Assembly: GCA_036394195.1 (NCBI GenBank) | Contig: DASWFO010000320.1 | Location: forward strand, 1 to 33,401 | DNA: 33,401 bases | DNA from: DATJPD01 sp036394195 | GTDB lineage: Bacteria > Pseudomonadota > Alphaproteobacteria > CACIAM-22H2 | Direction of reading: 5' to 3' | In this document: one piece after another, positions 1-6,732 of the stretch | Numbering within the stretch: the stretch's first letter is position 1 | How the letters are laid out: each line of letters starts with the position of its first letter | Made by a program: the position numbers and the translations under genes | Notes under the pieces: model-generated | Seen by the model: only the letters and a program-made list of their open reading frames with translations | What the model was told of the DNA's origin: nothing | Database searches by the model: none

Positions 1-675
1 AGCGGCGATGCCTACACCTTTGTCCGCGACCTGTTCGTCAACGGAACCCGCTACAATCCGGGCGACAAGATCAGCGTCGAGGAGCTCAGCCGCGAGCTCG
101 GCGTCAGCCGCACGCCGCTATGGGGCGCCATCAACCGCCTCGAGGCCGAAGGCATCGTCGAAGTGGTGCCGCGCCAGGGCGTGTACCTGCTCAACTACGA
201 TCCGCAGAAGGCGCTGGACATCTATACGGCGCGCGAGGCGCTGGAAGGCATGGCGGCGCGTCTGGCCGCCGAGAAGATCACCGACCGCGAGCTGGCGGGC
301 TTGAAGGCCAGCATCGAGGAGCAGCGCGCCTGCCTGAAGAAGGGCAACGTCGAAGCCTACTCGGTGGCGACGCTCGAATTCCATGAGGAGATCGTGCGGA
401 TCGCCGGCAATCTCACGCTGGAACGGCTGCTGCAGTCGATTTTCGCGCAGATGAAGGCGATGCGCGTCCAGCAGAAATATTTTCCGACGCATCTGCCGCA
501 ATCCTGCGACGACCACGAGAAGCTGCTGAAGGCGTTCCGCGCCCGCGACGCGGACCGCGCCGAGCAGGAGGCGCGCACCCACATCCGGGACCTCGCCGAC
601 CAGATCCGCCGCTCCATCGACGACGAGGGCGACAAGAAGCCGCCGACGCGCTCGCGCGACCGCGCAACGGTCTGA
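1..675 (+). CDS. GntR-family transcriptional regulator, FCD type (5' truncated)
   Basis: This is the 3' part of a DNA-binding repressor or activator; the reading frame is open from base 1, so the true start lies before the window. The visible 224 residues begin inside the winged helix (DKISVEELSRELGVSRTPLW, then a wing ending GVYLLNYD) and continue into an all-helical FCD effector domain. That domain carries the acidic/His pattern expected for a metal or organic-acid pocket (EFHEEIVRIAGN, and HIRDLADQIRR near the end). FCD regulators usually sense small carboxylates and control nearby catabolic genes; its target here is unknown. The stop codon lies inside a 20-bp sequence repeated at 6464-6483, on the far side of the island. 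Family assignment is firm, ligand unknown. Confidence 0.9.
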   Translation, partial: SGDAYTFVRDLFVNGTRYNPGDKISVEELSRELGVSRTPLWGAINRLEAEGIVEVVPRQGVYLLNYDPQKALDIYTAREALEGMAARLAAEKITDRELAGLKASIEEQRACLKKGNVEAYSVATLEFHEEIVRIAGNLTLERLLQSIFAQMKAMRVQQKYFPTHLPQSCDDHEKLLKAFRARDADRAEQEARTHIRDLADQIRRSIDDEGDKKPPTRSRDRATV

Positions 676-678
676 TCC
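659..678. repeat. Left copy of imperfect 20-bp direct repeat bracketing the island
   Basis: The sequence ACCGCGCAACGGTCTGATCC spans the last codons and stop of the gntR gene. It matches 18 of 20 positions with 6464-6483 in the same orientation. This resembles the duplicated gene end left by site-specific integration at a gene's 3' end, but no integrase gene is visible in the interval, so the role as an attachment site is inference. Confidence 0.4.
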
Positions 679-698
679 GACCAACCTCTACCTTCGTC

Positions 699-742
699 AT
701 GCCCGCGTCGGTGTCGCGTTTCGCGAGCACCTGAGCGGGCAT
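699..742. repeat. REP-like palindrome (ATGCCCGC...GCGGGCAT)
   Basis: Eight-base arms ATGCCCGC (699-706) and GCGGGCAT (735-742) pair perfectly. An inner stem, TCGCG-TTT-CGCGA, flanked by GGTG/CACC, extends the hairpin. Sequences of the form CGTCATGCCCGCG...CGGGCATCCA are dispersed in many Hyphomicrobiales genomes. The position after a stop codon between convergent genes fits a dispersed REP element that may also stop transcription. Confidence 0.65.
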
Positions 743-791
743 CCAGAAAAATCACGCGCGAAATCGGGCTCAGAGTCGAATTGCCGCTCTC

Positions 792-818
792 GTCATTGCG
801 AGCGAAGCGAAGCAATCC
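792..818. repeat. Dispersed repeat, GTCATTGCGAGCGAAGCGAAGCAATCC core
   Basis: This 27-base repeat occurs again, identical and in reverse orientation, at 23508-23534. It is a well-known type of dispersed intergenic element in Bradyrhizobium-like genomes. Its ends (GGATTGC/GCAATCC) are those that pair when two copies face each other, as they do at 23459-23534. Confidence 0.7.
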
Positions 819-970
819 AGATCTCGAAGGAATCGGGATTCCTCATCATCGTGAGGCCTGAGTGACAAATCCGTTTGTCGTGAGGGCCGCGCTACGTGTG
901 ACGCGATCATTCGCGTCTGACCCATCCGTCTCGACTTGAGCTGGGCCGCATTGCTGGGACGAGAGGCGTG

Positions 971-1870
971 TCACAGGTGCGTGACGACCGGTGGGATTGC
1001 CCGGTTTTCCTCGACAACCTGGGCGGCCTGCAACAGGAACGCCATCACCGCCGGGAACGCGTCTGACGCGGCCGCAGCGATTTTCTTCAGCGCATCCAAT
1101 ATTGCCTTCCGCGACGTCGGATGCAGCAACGCCACGGCCACGGCGACAACGGCGAGGATTTTGACAGCGTCCGGCAAGGTGCGGAACCGTTCGAGGACCC
1201 GCCCGAGCGCGCTCGCCGCGAACGCGATCGCGTCCACGGTGCCAAGGGCGACGTAGTAGCCGCCGATTTGCAGGGACACGAACACGGCCGCCTGCCTCGA
1301 ATAATCCCTGAGCTCGATCTTGAACCTGATTGGAATGACCTTGCCGCCCATCGCCTTGATGTCCTTGTCCTTGGACAGGATGCCGCAAACGGCGAGGATC
1401 TCCGCCAAGGCGACCGTTGGAGCATCGCTCGGATCGCGGCCGTTCGCGTGCCTAGCGACGGCAGGCGGGTCGGGATCCTCGACGCGCAGGAGTGGTTTGT
1501 AGGCCGCCCAATGGGTCGTCCAGACGTCGGCGGTGAAGCCGCGCTTGAGCGCCAGCCGTTCCATGTTGCGCTCGACTTCGGCCACGATGTCGCTGGTCAC
1601 GTAGGCAACGAGCGTCTGTGCGACCAAGCATTCCAAAAGCTCAGGCATCTCGTGCGCGGTCGTCCCCTGCTTGGACAGAAACAGGAGCTCCCCTATGAAG
1701 ACATTTGCGTCGACGACCACTGGGTAGGAGGCGATCGGGGAGATGAATTGCTTCAGGTTGTCCCTGAATTCCAGAAACTGCCGGATGCCGGGGAGCAAAT
1801 CGGAACGTCCGACCAGCGTCGGTCTCGCGTCCGGCTGCGACCGCTTCGCTCCGCCGCGTGGCAGCGTCAT
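971..1870 (-). CDS. PIN-domain ribonuclease-like protein with hydrophobic C-terminal tail
   Basis: This 299-residue protein has a PIN nuclease domain. The four acidic positions of the metal site are visible: Asp54 in VVVDANVFIG, Glu98 in SDIVAEVE, Asp149 in DPSDAPTVALA and Asp168 or Asp170 in LSKDKDI. PIN domains cut RNA and are common toxins. After about residue 200 come long Ala/Val-rich helices (AVKILAVVAVAVALLH, and DAFPAVMAFLLQAAQ) that could insert in or contact a membrane. The ATG at 1870 follows the upstream stop by one base with a GGA ten bases ahead; an ATG at 1885 overlapping the upstream gene is the alternative. It is coupled to the T5orf172-type gene. No antitoxin-sized partner is adjacent on this strand. 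Nuclease family is likely; target and partner are unknown. Confidence 0.75.
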   Translation of the reverse strand: MTLPRGGAKRSQPDARPTLVGRSDLLPGIRQFLEFRDNLKQFISPIASYPVVVDANVFIGELLFLSKQGTTAHEMPELLECLVAQTLVAYVTSDIVAEVERNMERLALKRGFTADVWTTHWAAYKPLLRVEDPDPPAVARHANGRDPSDAPTVALAEILAVCGILSKDKDIKAMGGKVIPIRFKIELRDYSRQAAVFVSLQIGGYYVALGTVDAIAFAASALGRVLERFRTLPDAVKILAVVAVAVALLHPTSRKAILDALKKIAAAASDAFPAVMAFLLQAAQVVEENRAIPPVVTHL

Positions 1871-1871
1871 T

Positions 1872-3086
1872 TCAGTACAATCCATCGTCAAAGACCGTCG
1901 GGAGGCAGGCCCAGACGCAAGCGCCGTTGGGTATCCCGTCGTACGGGCGCGGCGCGGGATATCGCTTGTCCCGGTTACCCAGGAAACGTTCGAGCGCGTC
2001 GTCGCGGCGTTTCGCTGCTTCACCCAACAACGGGCGCAGTGGCTTCGTCCACAGATCCATGCCGAAGTTTGGCGTCACGAAACCCGAAACCCGCACGTCG
2101 CCCAGCGGCTGGAGTTCCGGGTAGCGCCTGGGAGGCGGCCCGTACGCAAGGTCGACAGGACGCTGCGGCACCAGGACCGCGCGGAAATCCGGGTGCAGGA
2201 AAAGGACGCGGATCCGATCACCATGGTCTTCGTCGCCCGCGAGCGCGAGCAAGTGGACGTCGTCGACGTGGTCGTCGACCCCGTGCTTCGGCCATTGGGG
2301 GCCGTCGCGGTCAACCTCGAGCCAGAGCGGTACGAACTTGTTCCAGATTTGCGCGAGCTCCCGCGCTTCGCCGTACGAGAGCTCGCGCCCCAGGCTCCAC
2401 TGGATCCAGAATTCCGCAGGGTCGTAAAGCCAGACGCCCTTGTGCCGCATCTTCGACCAGCGGTCTTCCATCTCGGAAGCGACGTCGAGGTACGGCTTCA
2501 GCGCCCTCCCGGAAGGCATCCGGCGGCCCAGCTGCTCGAATGCCCACCGCACCCAAATGCCGGTCCCGGTGGTCAGCAAGTAGTCGTTGAACGTGAGCCT
2601 TTTGGTCCTCGGCGGCGGCATCGTTGCGGCGACGAGTTGCAGGATGCTAGCCGTCCCGACGGGCTCCTCCTCTTCATCATCGCAGCCGTCGACGTCCTTG
2701 CCGTTCGCTTCCCGCAGAGCGCGGGCTTCTTCGCGCTTCCCCATTTCCTCCAGCCAAGCGAACACGGCCCGGTCCGTCAGTTCCTGGAGGCAGGCCTTGT
2801 CGTCGATGAGGACGTTGGCCGAAGCGGCCGCCGAAACGACGGCCGTCCTGGCCTGCTCGGCCGTGATGTCGAACCACTCCCTGCCGCCGCCGGTCCGCCT
2901 GTCGATGAGCGCCCGGTGGATGGCGCGCTCCACCGCTTTCGCGTGCGCCACCACGGGTTCGACGTGGTGCAGGACGAGCTTGTCCGCTCGCGCGGTTTGC
3001 AGGCCCCGGAGCCTGTTCTTCGGATCGGCGGCCACGCCGATTTTGCAGGGCCCGTCCTTCGAACTTCCGGCGACGTAGATGAACAT
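1872..3086 (-). CDS. T5orf172/GIY-YIG-like N-terminal domain fused to an unknown C-terminal region
   Basis: This 404-residue protein opens with a GIY-YIG-superfamily T5orf172/MUG113-like module (residues 1-80): FIYVAGSS, then CKIGVAADPKNRLRGLQT, a conserved Glu in AVERAIHRAL and GGGREWFDI. Such modules bind or nick DNA and occur in phages and mobile islands. Residues about 130-145 form an acidic linker (DDEEEEP). Residues 155-404 match no family I recognise; they are rich in Trp and Asp/His (for example WFQ-like aromatic clusters around residues 175-235 and DDHVDDVHLLALAGDEDHGD). GGAGG lies 4 bases before the ATG at 3086. It heads a two-gene minus-strand operon with the PIN gene and diverges from the XRE-AbiJ operon. 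The plus-strand ORF opposite it is a shadow. Function is unknown; a defence or mobile-element role is inferred. Confidence 0.75.
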   Translation of the reverse strand: MFIYVAGSSKDGPCKIGVAADPKNRLRGLQTARADKLVLHHVEPVVAHAKAVERAIHRALIDRRTGGGREWFDITAEQARTAVVSAAASANVLIDDKACLQELTDRAVFAWLEEMGKREEARALREANGKDVDGCDDEEEEPVGTASILQLVAATMPPPRTKRLTFNDYLLTTGTGIWVRWAFEQLGRRMPSGRALKPYLDVASEMEDRWSKMRHKGVWLYDPAEFWIQWSLGRELSYGEARELAQIWNKFVPLWLEVDRDGPQWPKHGVDDHVDDVHLLALAGDEDHGDRIRVLFLHPDFRAVLVPQRPVDLAYGPPPRRYPELQPLGDVRVSGFVTPNFGMDLWTKPLRPLLGEAAKRRDDALERFLGNRDKRYPAPRPYDGIPNGACVWACLPTVFDDGLY

Positions 3087-3180
3087 GGGGCCTCCGAGTC
3101 GCGGTGCCTTAAAAGTTTAGCGGCCCCCGCGCACGCGTCATCCGGAAGTTGCGGACGCGTACGGGCGGGCCGTTTTTGCG

Positions 3181-3207
3181 CCAATAATCGACGAACATTG
3201 AAGTCAA
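3181..3207 (-). promoter_or_regulatory. Candidate minus-strand promoter of the T5orf172-PIN operon
   Basis: Reading the minus strand, TTGACT (3207-3202) could be a -35 box and TATTGG (3186-3181) a -10 box, separated by 15 bases, which is short. The -35 box lies in the left arm of the inverted repeat at 3194-3230, mirroring the plus-strand promoter. The symmetry is the main support. Confidence 0.4.
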
Positions 3208-3230
3208 AGAAAAAAGTTGACCTCAATGTT
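3194..3230. promoter_or_regulatory. Inverted-repeat operator between the divergent island operons
   Basis: The arms AACATTGAAGTCA (3194-3206) and TGACCTCAATGTT (3218-3230) are inverted with 12 of 13 positions matching, around an 11-base A-rich spacer. Each arm includes a TTGAC-type -35 box firing outward. It lies 53 bases before the XRE start and 108 bases before the T5orf172 start. The natural reading is a binding site by which the XRE protein controls both operons; that is inference, as no binding data are available. Confidence 0.65.
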
Positions 3231-3247
3231 GCGCCGTGATCTTTATC
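3217..3247 (+). promoter_or_regulatory. Candidate plus-strand promoter of the XRE-AbiJ operon
   Basis: TTGACC (3217-3222) fits a sigma-70 -35 box. A weak -10 (CTTTAT or TTTATC, 3241-3247) follows after 18-19 bases, which is longer than ideal. Transcription would start about 30 bases before the ATG at 3284. The -35 is embedded in the right arm of the inverted repeat, so binding there would block initiation. Confidence 0.45.
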
Positions 3248-3283
3248 CTTCGGCCACCCAGGCTGTACGAGGATTCGGTGCAA

Positions 3284-3817
3284 ATGACTCCCGCTCTCTG
3301 CCGCGGCGCCCGCAACCTGCTCGGGTGGACCATCGAAGAGTTGGCGTCCATGTCCGGCGTCGGAATCTCGACAATTACGTCCTTCGAAGGCGTCCAGCGG
3401 ACGCCCATCCGCGCGAACCTCGACGCCCTCGCACGCGCCCTGGCCGAAGGCGGCGCCATCTTCCTCGACGCCAACGAGGACGGCAGGGGGGTGCGCCTCA
3501 ACAAGACCGCCGAGGCCTTGCGCGACATCCTGCTAATAGCTGGTTTCCCAGGGACGGACGAATACCGGATGCGAAGGGCGACGCAGCGAATCCAGGGCTT
3601 CTACGCCGACGCCTTGAAGTACTACAGCGACTTCTACGGCACCGGAAAGAACGCGGAGCAAGACGTCCGACTTCGGGTCAAAAGCGACATGCAAAAGCTG
3701 CGCGACCGTGTCGACTGGGAGATCGAACGCCGCAGGCGCCTTGGCCGCGACGACGCGGCAACGCGCTTGCTTGAGCCGGTCACCGACTACATCCATGGCC
3801 AGAAGTGGGGCGGCTGA
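3284..3817 (+). CDS. XRE-family helix-turn-helix regulator of the defence island
   Basis: The 177-residue protein starts with a Cro/C1-type HTH (residues 1-60: CRGARNLLGWTIEELASMSG followed by GISTITSFEG). Next comes an AGGAIFLDANEDGRGVRL-like segment, typical of alphaproteobacterial phage-type XRE regulators. The rest (70-177) is helical and charged, with no recognised domain. The ATG at 3284 is preferred over a start at 3236 because GAGGA sits ten bases ahead. It is the first gene of a plus-strand operon: the AbiJ-type gene follows after 5 bases. Its position next to the inverted repeat 3194-3230 suggests it represses itself and the divergent T5orf172-PIN pair. Such regulators often keep an abortive-infection module silent; that role is inferred here. 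Confidence 0.85.
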   Translation: MTPALCRGARNLLGWTIEELASMSGVGISTITSFEGVQRTPIRANLDALARALAEGGAIFLDANEDGRGVRLNKTAEALRDILLIAGFPGTDEYRMRRATQRIQGFYADALKYYSDFYGTGKNAEQDVRLRVKSDMQKLRDRVDWEIERRRRLGRDDAATRLLEPVTDYIHGQKWGG

Positions 3818-3822
3818 CGGCG

Positions 3823-4754
3823 ATGGCGTGGCCCGACAACGACGCTGAGAACGCCATTTCGGAGGCGACGCGGCGCGACATATTCGATGCCCTCAGGCTC
3901 GACAACGTGCGATGGGAGGGACGGCTGTCAGAGTCCGATTTCCTGACGCGGATATTCGACCTGAGCAAGCTGCCGTCTCACGATCACCGGACGCGCGACA
4001 TGCTCGGCGACGTCGTCCTGCACCGGCAGAACTTCGATGACTGGGGACACGATTGGGTTTACGACGACGGCCGCCTCAACCTCCTGCACGGACCGGACGA
4101 CGTTTTCCTCAGGTTCCTGTGCGAGATGCTCCACCCCATCGTCCGAACCGACGACGAGGAGGTCGACAAGCTCCTCCGGTTGTTCAACGACGCCCTCGCG
4201 GCCGACGGCTATCGCCTCGTCGTGAAGTCGATGCGATCCGGTCGACGGGTTTTCGCGGCAGCCAGGAACTTGGCGGACGCCGCTCCCGGCACCGAGAACG
4301 CGAAGCGGGTTGCCGATGACCTGGAGTCCGGCCACGTCATGGACCAGATCACCCGGATGGAAACGTCGGTTACGTCCGACCCGGCCCTTGCCATCGGCTC
4401 CGCGAAGGAATTCGTCGAAACGCTGTGCAAGGCGATCCTGGCCGCGCGCGGCGCCCCGCGACCGGCAAGGAAGACCTGCCCAAGCTCGTCTACAACACGC
4501 GCGAAGCGCTCAACCTCACCGTCAGCCAGAAGACGGAGCAAACGCTGCGCGCGTCGCTCGGCGCGCTAGGAACCTTGGTCAACGGCATCGCCGAGCTGCG
4601 CGGCCAGCTCGGCACCGGGCACGGCGCGCACCCCGACGCCCAGCGCCCGCCGACCGAAGTGGCTCGCTTGGCGGTCGGGATGGCGACGTCGCTGGGCGTG
4701 TTCCTCTGGGACGTGCACCTGGCGAAGCCACCGGCAGCGAAAACTTCTCCCTAG
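3823..4754 (+). pseudogene. AbiJ-type abortive infection protein (AbiJ-NTD3 + Abi-C), frameshifted
   Basis: Two adjacent frames together give a complete abortive-infection protein. The first (to about 4460) carries the AbiJ N-terminal domain: LTRIFDLSKLPSHDHRTRDM, HRQNFDDWGHDWVYDDGRLN and LRFLCEMLHPIVR. The Abi-C domain then begins at SAKEFVETLCKAILAARG. The second frame continues it from TGKEDLPKLVYNTREALNLT to AELRGQLGTGHG and ARLAVGMATSLGVFLWDVHL, ending at 4754. The shift is -1, as if one G were lost near 4456-4460 (GCCCCGCGACC where GCCCCGGCGACC would restore GAPATGK). Unshifted, the first frame runs on to 4569 with a non-homologous tail. Start is ATG 3823, five bases after the XRE stop; GTG 3805 is possible. 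Causes could be real inactivation, a sequencing error in a GC-rich run, or programmed frameshifting, for which no classical slippery site is seen. Confidence 0.8.
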
Positions 4755-4760
4755 GCATCC

Positions 4761-5348
4761 GTGGCTGGCGACAATCTGTTGCGGGCCGAACTCGAGCGCG
4801 TTCCGCGTCTGCCGACGGAACAGCAAGTCCCTGAGCTGCTGGACATCGCGCGGCGGCACCCCCACTCGGTGAAGGCCGCCCGGAAGCGGGTCCCCGAGCA
4901 AACGCAATACACCTGCTTCGTCTACGCGACGAGGCTGCTCTGGTCGCCCTCGTACATCCGGATCGCCAGGAAGGCGAAGCATTTTGGGGGCAGCGCACGA
5001 ACTCCCTTCTTCGCTAGCCCCGAGTTCGTGCGGCACCTCCTTGATTCCGGCGTCCTGGCGCGCATCAGCCGGGGCGATGCGCAGGAAGGCGACACCATCG
5101 TCTACCAGGAGAACGAGAAGCCCGTGCATGCCGGGGTAATCGTCGGCGGCGACTTGGTCCGTTCGAAGTGGGGAGACGGAGGGCGCCTGTTCGAACATCC
5201 GATGTTGGAGGTTCCGGCCAGCTACGGCGACACGGTCACTCGTTGCCGCGCGATCGCCAGAGCCGACGCGCTCAAGGCCTTCGTCCGGTACATCCGGACG
5301 CTGCCGGACTTCGATGAATTCCAGGATTACTGTGGCTTCGAGATTTGA
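4761..5348 (+). CDS. Predicted cysteine-peptidase/amidase-like protein (NlpC/P60-CHAP-like), hypothetical
   Basis: I do not recognise the 195-residue protein with certainty. It shows a pattern found in papain-like/CHAP folds: a candidate Cys in TQYTCFVYATRLLW (about residue 52), followed about 70 residues later by GDTIVYQENEKPVHAGVIVGG with a candidate His and strand, then DLVRSKWGDGGRLFEHP. No signal peptide is seen, so it probably acts in the cytoplasm. A GTG start at 4761 is used, six bases after the AbiJ frame's stop, with only a short AGG ahead, suggesting translational coupling. It sits between a broken abortive-infection gene and a HEPN-like gene in one operon. A role as toxin or effector processing a host component is a guess; the enzyme class itself is tentative. 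Confidence 0.65.
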   Translation: MAGDNLLRAELERVPRLPTEQQVPELLDIARRHPHSVKAARKRVPEQTQYTCFVYATRLLWSPSYIRIARKAKHFGGSARTPFFASPEFVRHLLDSGVLARISRGDAQEGDTIVYQENEKPVHAGVIVGGDLVRSKWGDGGRLFEHPMLEVPASYGDTVTRCRAIARADALKAFVRYIRTLPDFDEFQDYCGFEI

Positions 5349-5373
5349 GGGTATCCTCGGCAGGAGACAGCCC

Positions 5374-6381
5374 TTGGCACGCACCGACCTGATACGCGCC
5401 GGCGACAAATTCGCCCTCGTAGCGACCTCGACCGGCGTCGAAGACCTGGGGCCACAACCTGTCCAGATGGAGGACGATCTCTGGGTGTCGAACCACCCGG
5501 TCGTGACCTTTTCTGACCACTGGAAAGGCTGGCTCGGGTCCATTCGCTCCGACCATCTGGTCGACGCGAACCTGGTGGTCACCACACGGGCCAAATCGAA
5601 GGCGCCGTCTATCCTGGACGGCGAGAACGTGGAGCTCGGAAACCGCGTCCGCGGATATTTCACCGGGCTGATGCTGTCCGCGCGTTTCTCGTGCTCCGAA
5701 GCACCCCTCTGGCTCACGGGAGCCAATGTTGAGGGCGAGGCGGACGTCCGGCAATCGACGGATTTCTCCGCGCTGCCGCACGTGCTGGGGTTGCTCCCGG
5801 AAGACATAACCCTAGCGCAGCTGGGGGAAGCCGCCGCTCACGCGAAGGCGATGACGCATATGGCGGCGACCAAGAAATTCCTGCGCTTCTTCCACATCGT
5901 CCACGTTTACTGCGAGGCCCGAGCGAACCGCGAGACCCTCGACCAGATCCACCAGTTCTCTCGATGCCTCGAGGGGCTCATCTTCCCGAAGCCGGGCGAC
6001 AGCACGAAGAAGTTCAAGAGCCGTACGGAGCTGTTCATCGGCCCCAAGCACCACGACCTGATGGGCGAGCTATACGAGATCAGGAGCGCCGCCGAACACA
6101 TGAACGACCACCTGTTCGTCGTGCCGTCCGGCCGCGAGGAACGCATCGAGTTCGTGCGCAAATCCGTTATCGTCGAATTCATCGCGAGGACCAGCATCGC
6201 GCGCGTGCTCTCGAGACCGGCGCTCTGTGCCCATTTCGCAACGGACGACGCGCTGAAGGCTTTCTGGGATCTGCCGGAAGCGCAGCGGCGAGACCTGTGG
6301 GGGCCGCCCGTAGATCCGAACGCCGGACTGGTCGGGTTCGAGTCCGACGGCATCCGGGATTTCGAAATCGGCCTGGCTTAG
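5374..6381 (+). CDS. Hypothetical protein with HEPN-like RxxxxH motif
   Basis: This 335-residue protein of unknown function has no signal peptide. The N-terminal half (1-150) is mixed and unrecognised. The C-terminal half is helical and resembles Apea-type HEPN proteins: FLRFFHIVHVYCEARANRET, then QFSRCLEGLIFP, then KSRTELFIGPKHHDLMGELY followed by EIRSAAEHMND. The last contains R-x4-H, the catalytic signature of HEPN ribonucleases. A TTG start at 5374 is chosen because AGGAG lies seven bases ahead; the upstream ATG at 5314 would overlap the previous gene by 35 bases. It is the last gene of the XRE operon, 25 bases after its neighbour and ahead of a strong terminator. RNase activity is an inference from the motif; the residue after Arg is Ser rather than the more usual Asn/Asp/His. 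Confidence 0.7.
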   Translation: MARTDLIRAGDKFALVATSTGVEDLGPQPVQMEDDLWVSNHPVVTFSDHWKGWLGSIRSDHLVDANLVVTTRAKSKAPSILDGENVELGNRVRGYFTGLMLSARFSCSEAPLWLTGANVEGEADVRQSTDFSALPHVLGLLPEDITLAQLGEAAAHAKAMTHMAATKKFLRFFHIVHVYCEARANRETLDQIHQFSRCLEGLIFPKPGDSTKKFKSRTELFIGPKHHDLMGELYEIRSAAEHMNDHLFVVPSGREERIEFVRKSVIVEFIARTSIARVLSRPALCAHFATDDALKAFWDLPEAQRRDLWGPPVDPNAGLVGFESDGIRDFEIGLA

Positions 6382-6463
6382 AGCTGTTCGTGGCGACGTC
6401 GCCCAGTGTCGTTATCGAGCCGGGATACACTCAACGTACCTGTCTGAATTTTCTAGCTCATTC

Positions 6464-6483
6464 ACCGCGCGACGGTCTGAACC
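6464..6483. repeat. Right copy of imperfect 20-bp direct repeat bracketing the island
   Basis: ACCGCGCGACGGTCTGAACC matches 18 of 20 positions of 659-678, the 3' end of the truncated gntR gene. It lies 83 bases after the last island gene. If it is an attachment-site remnant, the mobile segment would be about 5.8 kb. Confidence 0.4.
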
Positions 6484-6602
6484 CTCCCGCCGCTGCCAGC
6501 CGCTGCAACCGCATCCCGAGTTGGTCGTTCTGCTGAGCGGCCCGGACTCCAACCGGGGCGAGGAGTGCGTGATGCGGGGCGATCAGCGAAGCAGAATTGC
6601 AT

Positions 6603-6640
6603 ATTGCGGGGGCGAAAATCCGCCTCTGCAATTCTTTTTT
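6603..6640 (+). terminator. Intrinsic terminator of the island operon
   Basis: ATTGCGGGGGCG (6603-6614) pairs with CGCCTCTGCAAT (6621-6632) through 12 pairs, two of them G-U, around the loop AAAATC. A T-rich tail (TCTTTTTT, 6633-6640) follows directly. The right arm can instead pair with AGAATTGCA at 6593-6601, giving an alternative outer stem. The T-run is on the plus strand only, so it ends transcripts of the XRE-AbiJ operon, about 220 bases after its last stop. Confidence 0.75.
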
Positions 6641-6699
6641 CCCATATCGGCAGGCGATTTCAATGGTTTGCCAAAACAATTGCAGTATTGCGCCGATTC

Positions 6700-6718
6700 A
6701 GGGGGGCGGCGCCCCCCT
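6700..6718 (-). terminator. GC-rich hairpin after the Rieske ferredoxin gene
   Basis: AGGGGGGC (6700-6707) and GCCCCCCT (6711-6718) form a perfect 8-bp stem around GGC, 14 bases beyond the minus-strand stop codon at 6733. There is no T-run after it, so it may protect the transcript's 3' end or pause polymerase rather than act as a classical terminator. Confidence 0.45.
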
Positions 6719-6732
6719 CAGACCAGCCGCCG

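Larger units (their letters stand above)
676..970. other. Gene-free interval carrying palindromic repeats
   Basis: No credible coding sequence is seen here. The interval holds two common alphaproteobacterial repeat types (699-742 and 792-818, listed separately). The rest, 840-970, shows no clear promoter or terminator. It lies between the end of the truncated gntR gene on the plus strand and the end of the PIN gene on the minus strand, so it is a convergent intergenic space. Confidence 0.6.
6382..6732. other. Gene-free interval at the island's right edge
   Basis: No coding sequence is supported. The interval contains the right copy of the direct repeat (6464-6483), an intrinsic plus-strand terminator (6603-6640), a near-repeat of AATTGCA-TATTGCG (6595-6608) as AATTGCAGTATTGCG (6678-6692), and a GC hairpin after the minus-strand Rieske gene (6700-6718). 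I see no tRNA and no promoter. Confidence 0.6.

Noticed and set aside
1743..3239. 498-codon plus-strand open frame opposite the T5orf172-type gene
   Set aside because: Composition is that of a reverse shadow, while the minus strand shows a T5orf172-like start and GGAGG site.
6382..6732. Possible tRNA or integrase attachment gene at the island's right edge
   Set aside because: No cloverleaf-forming sequence or CCA-type 3' end was seen; only the gntR-derived direct repeat remains as an att candidate.
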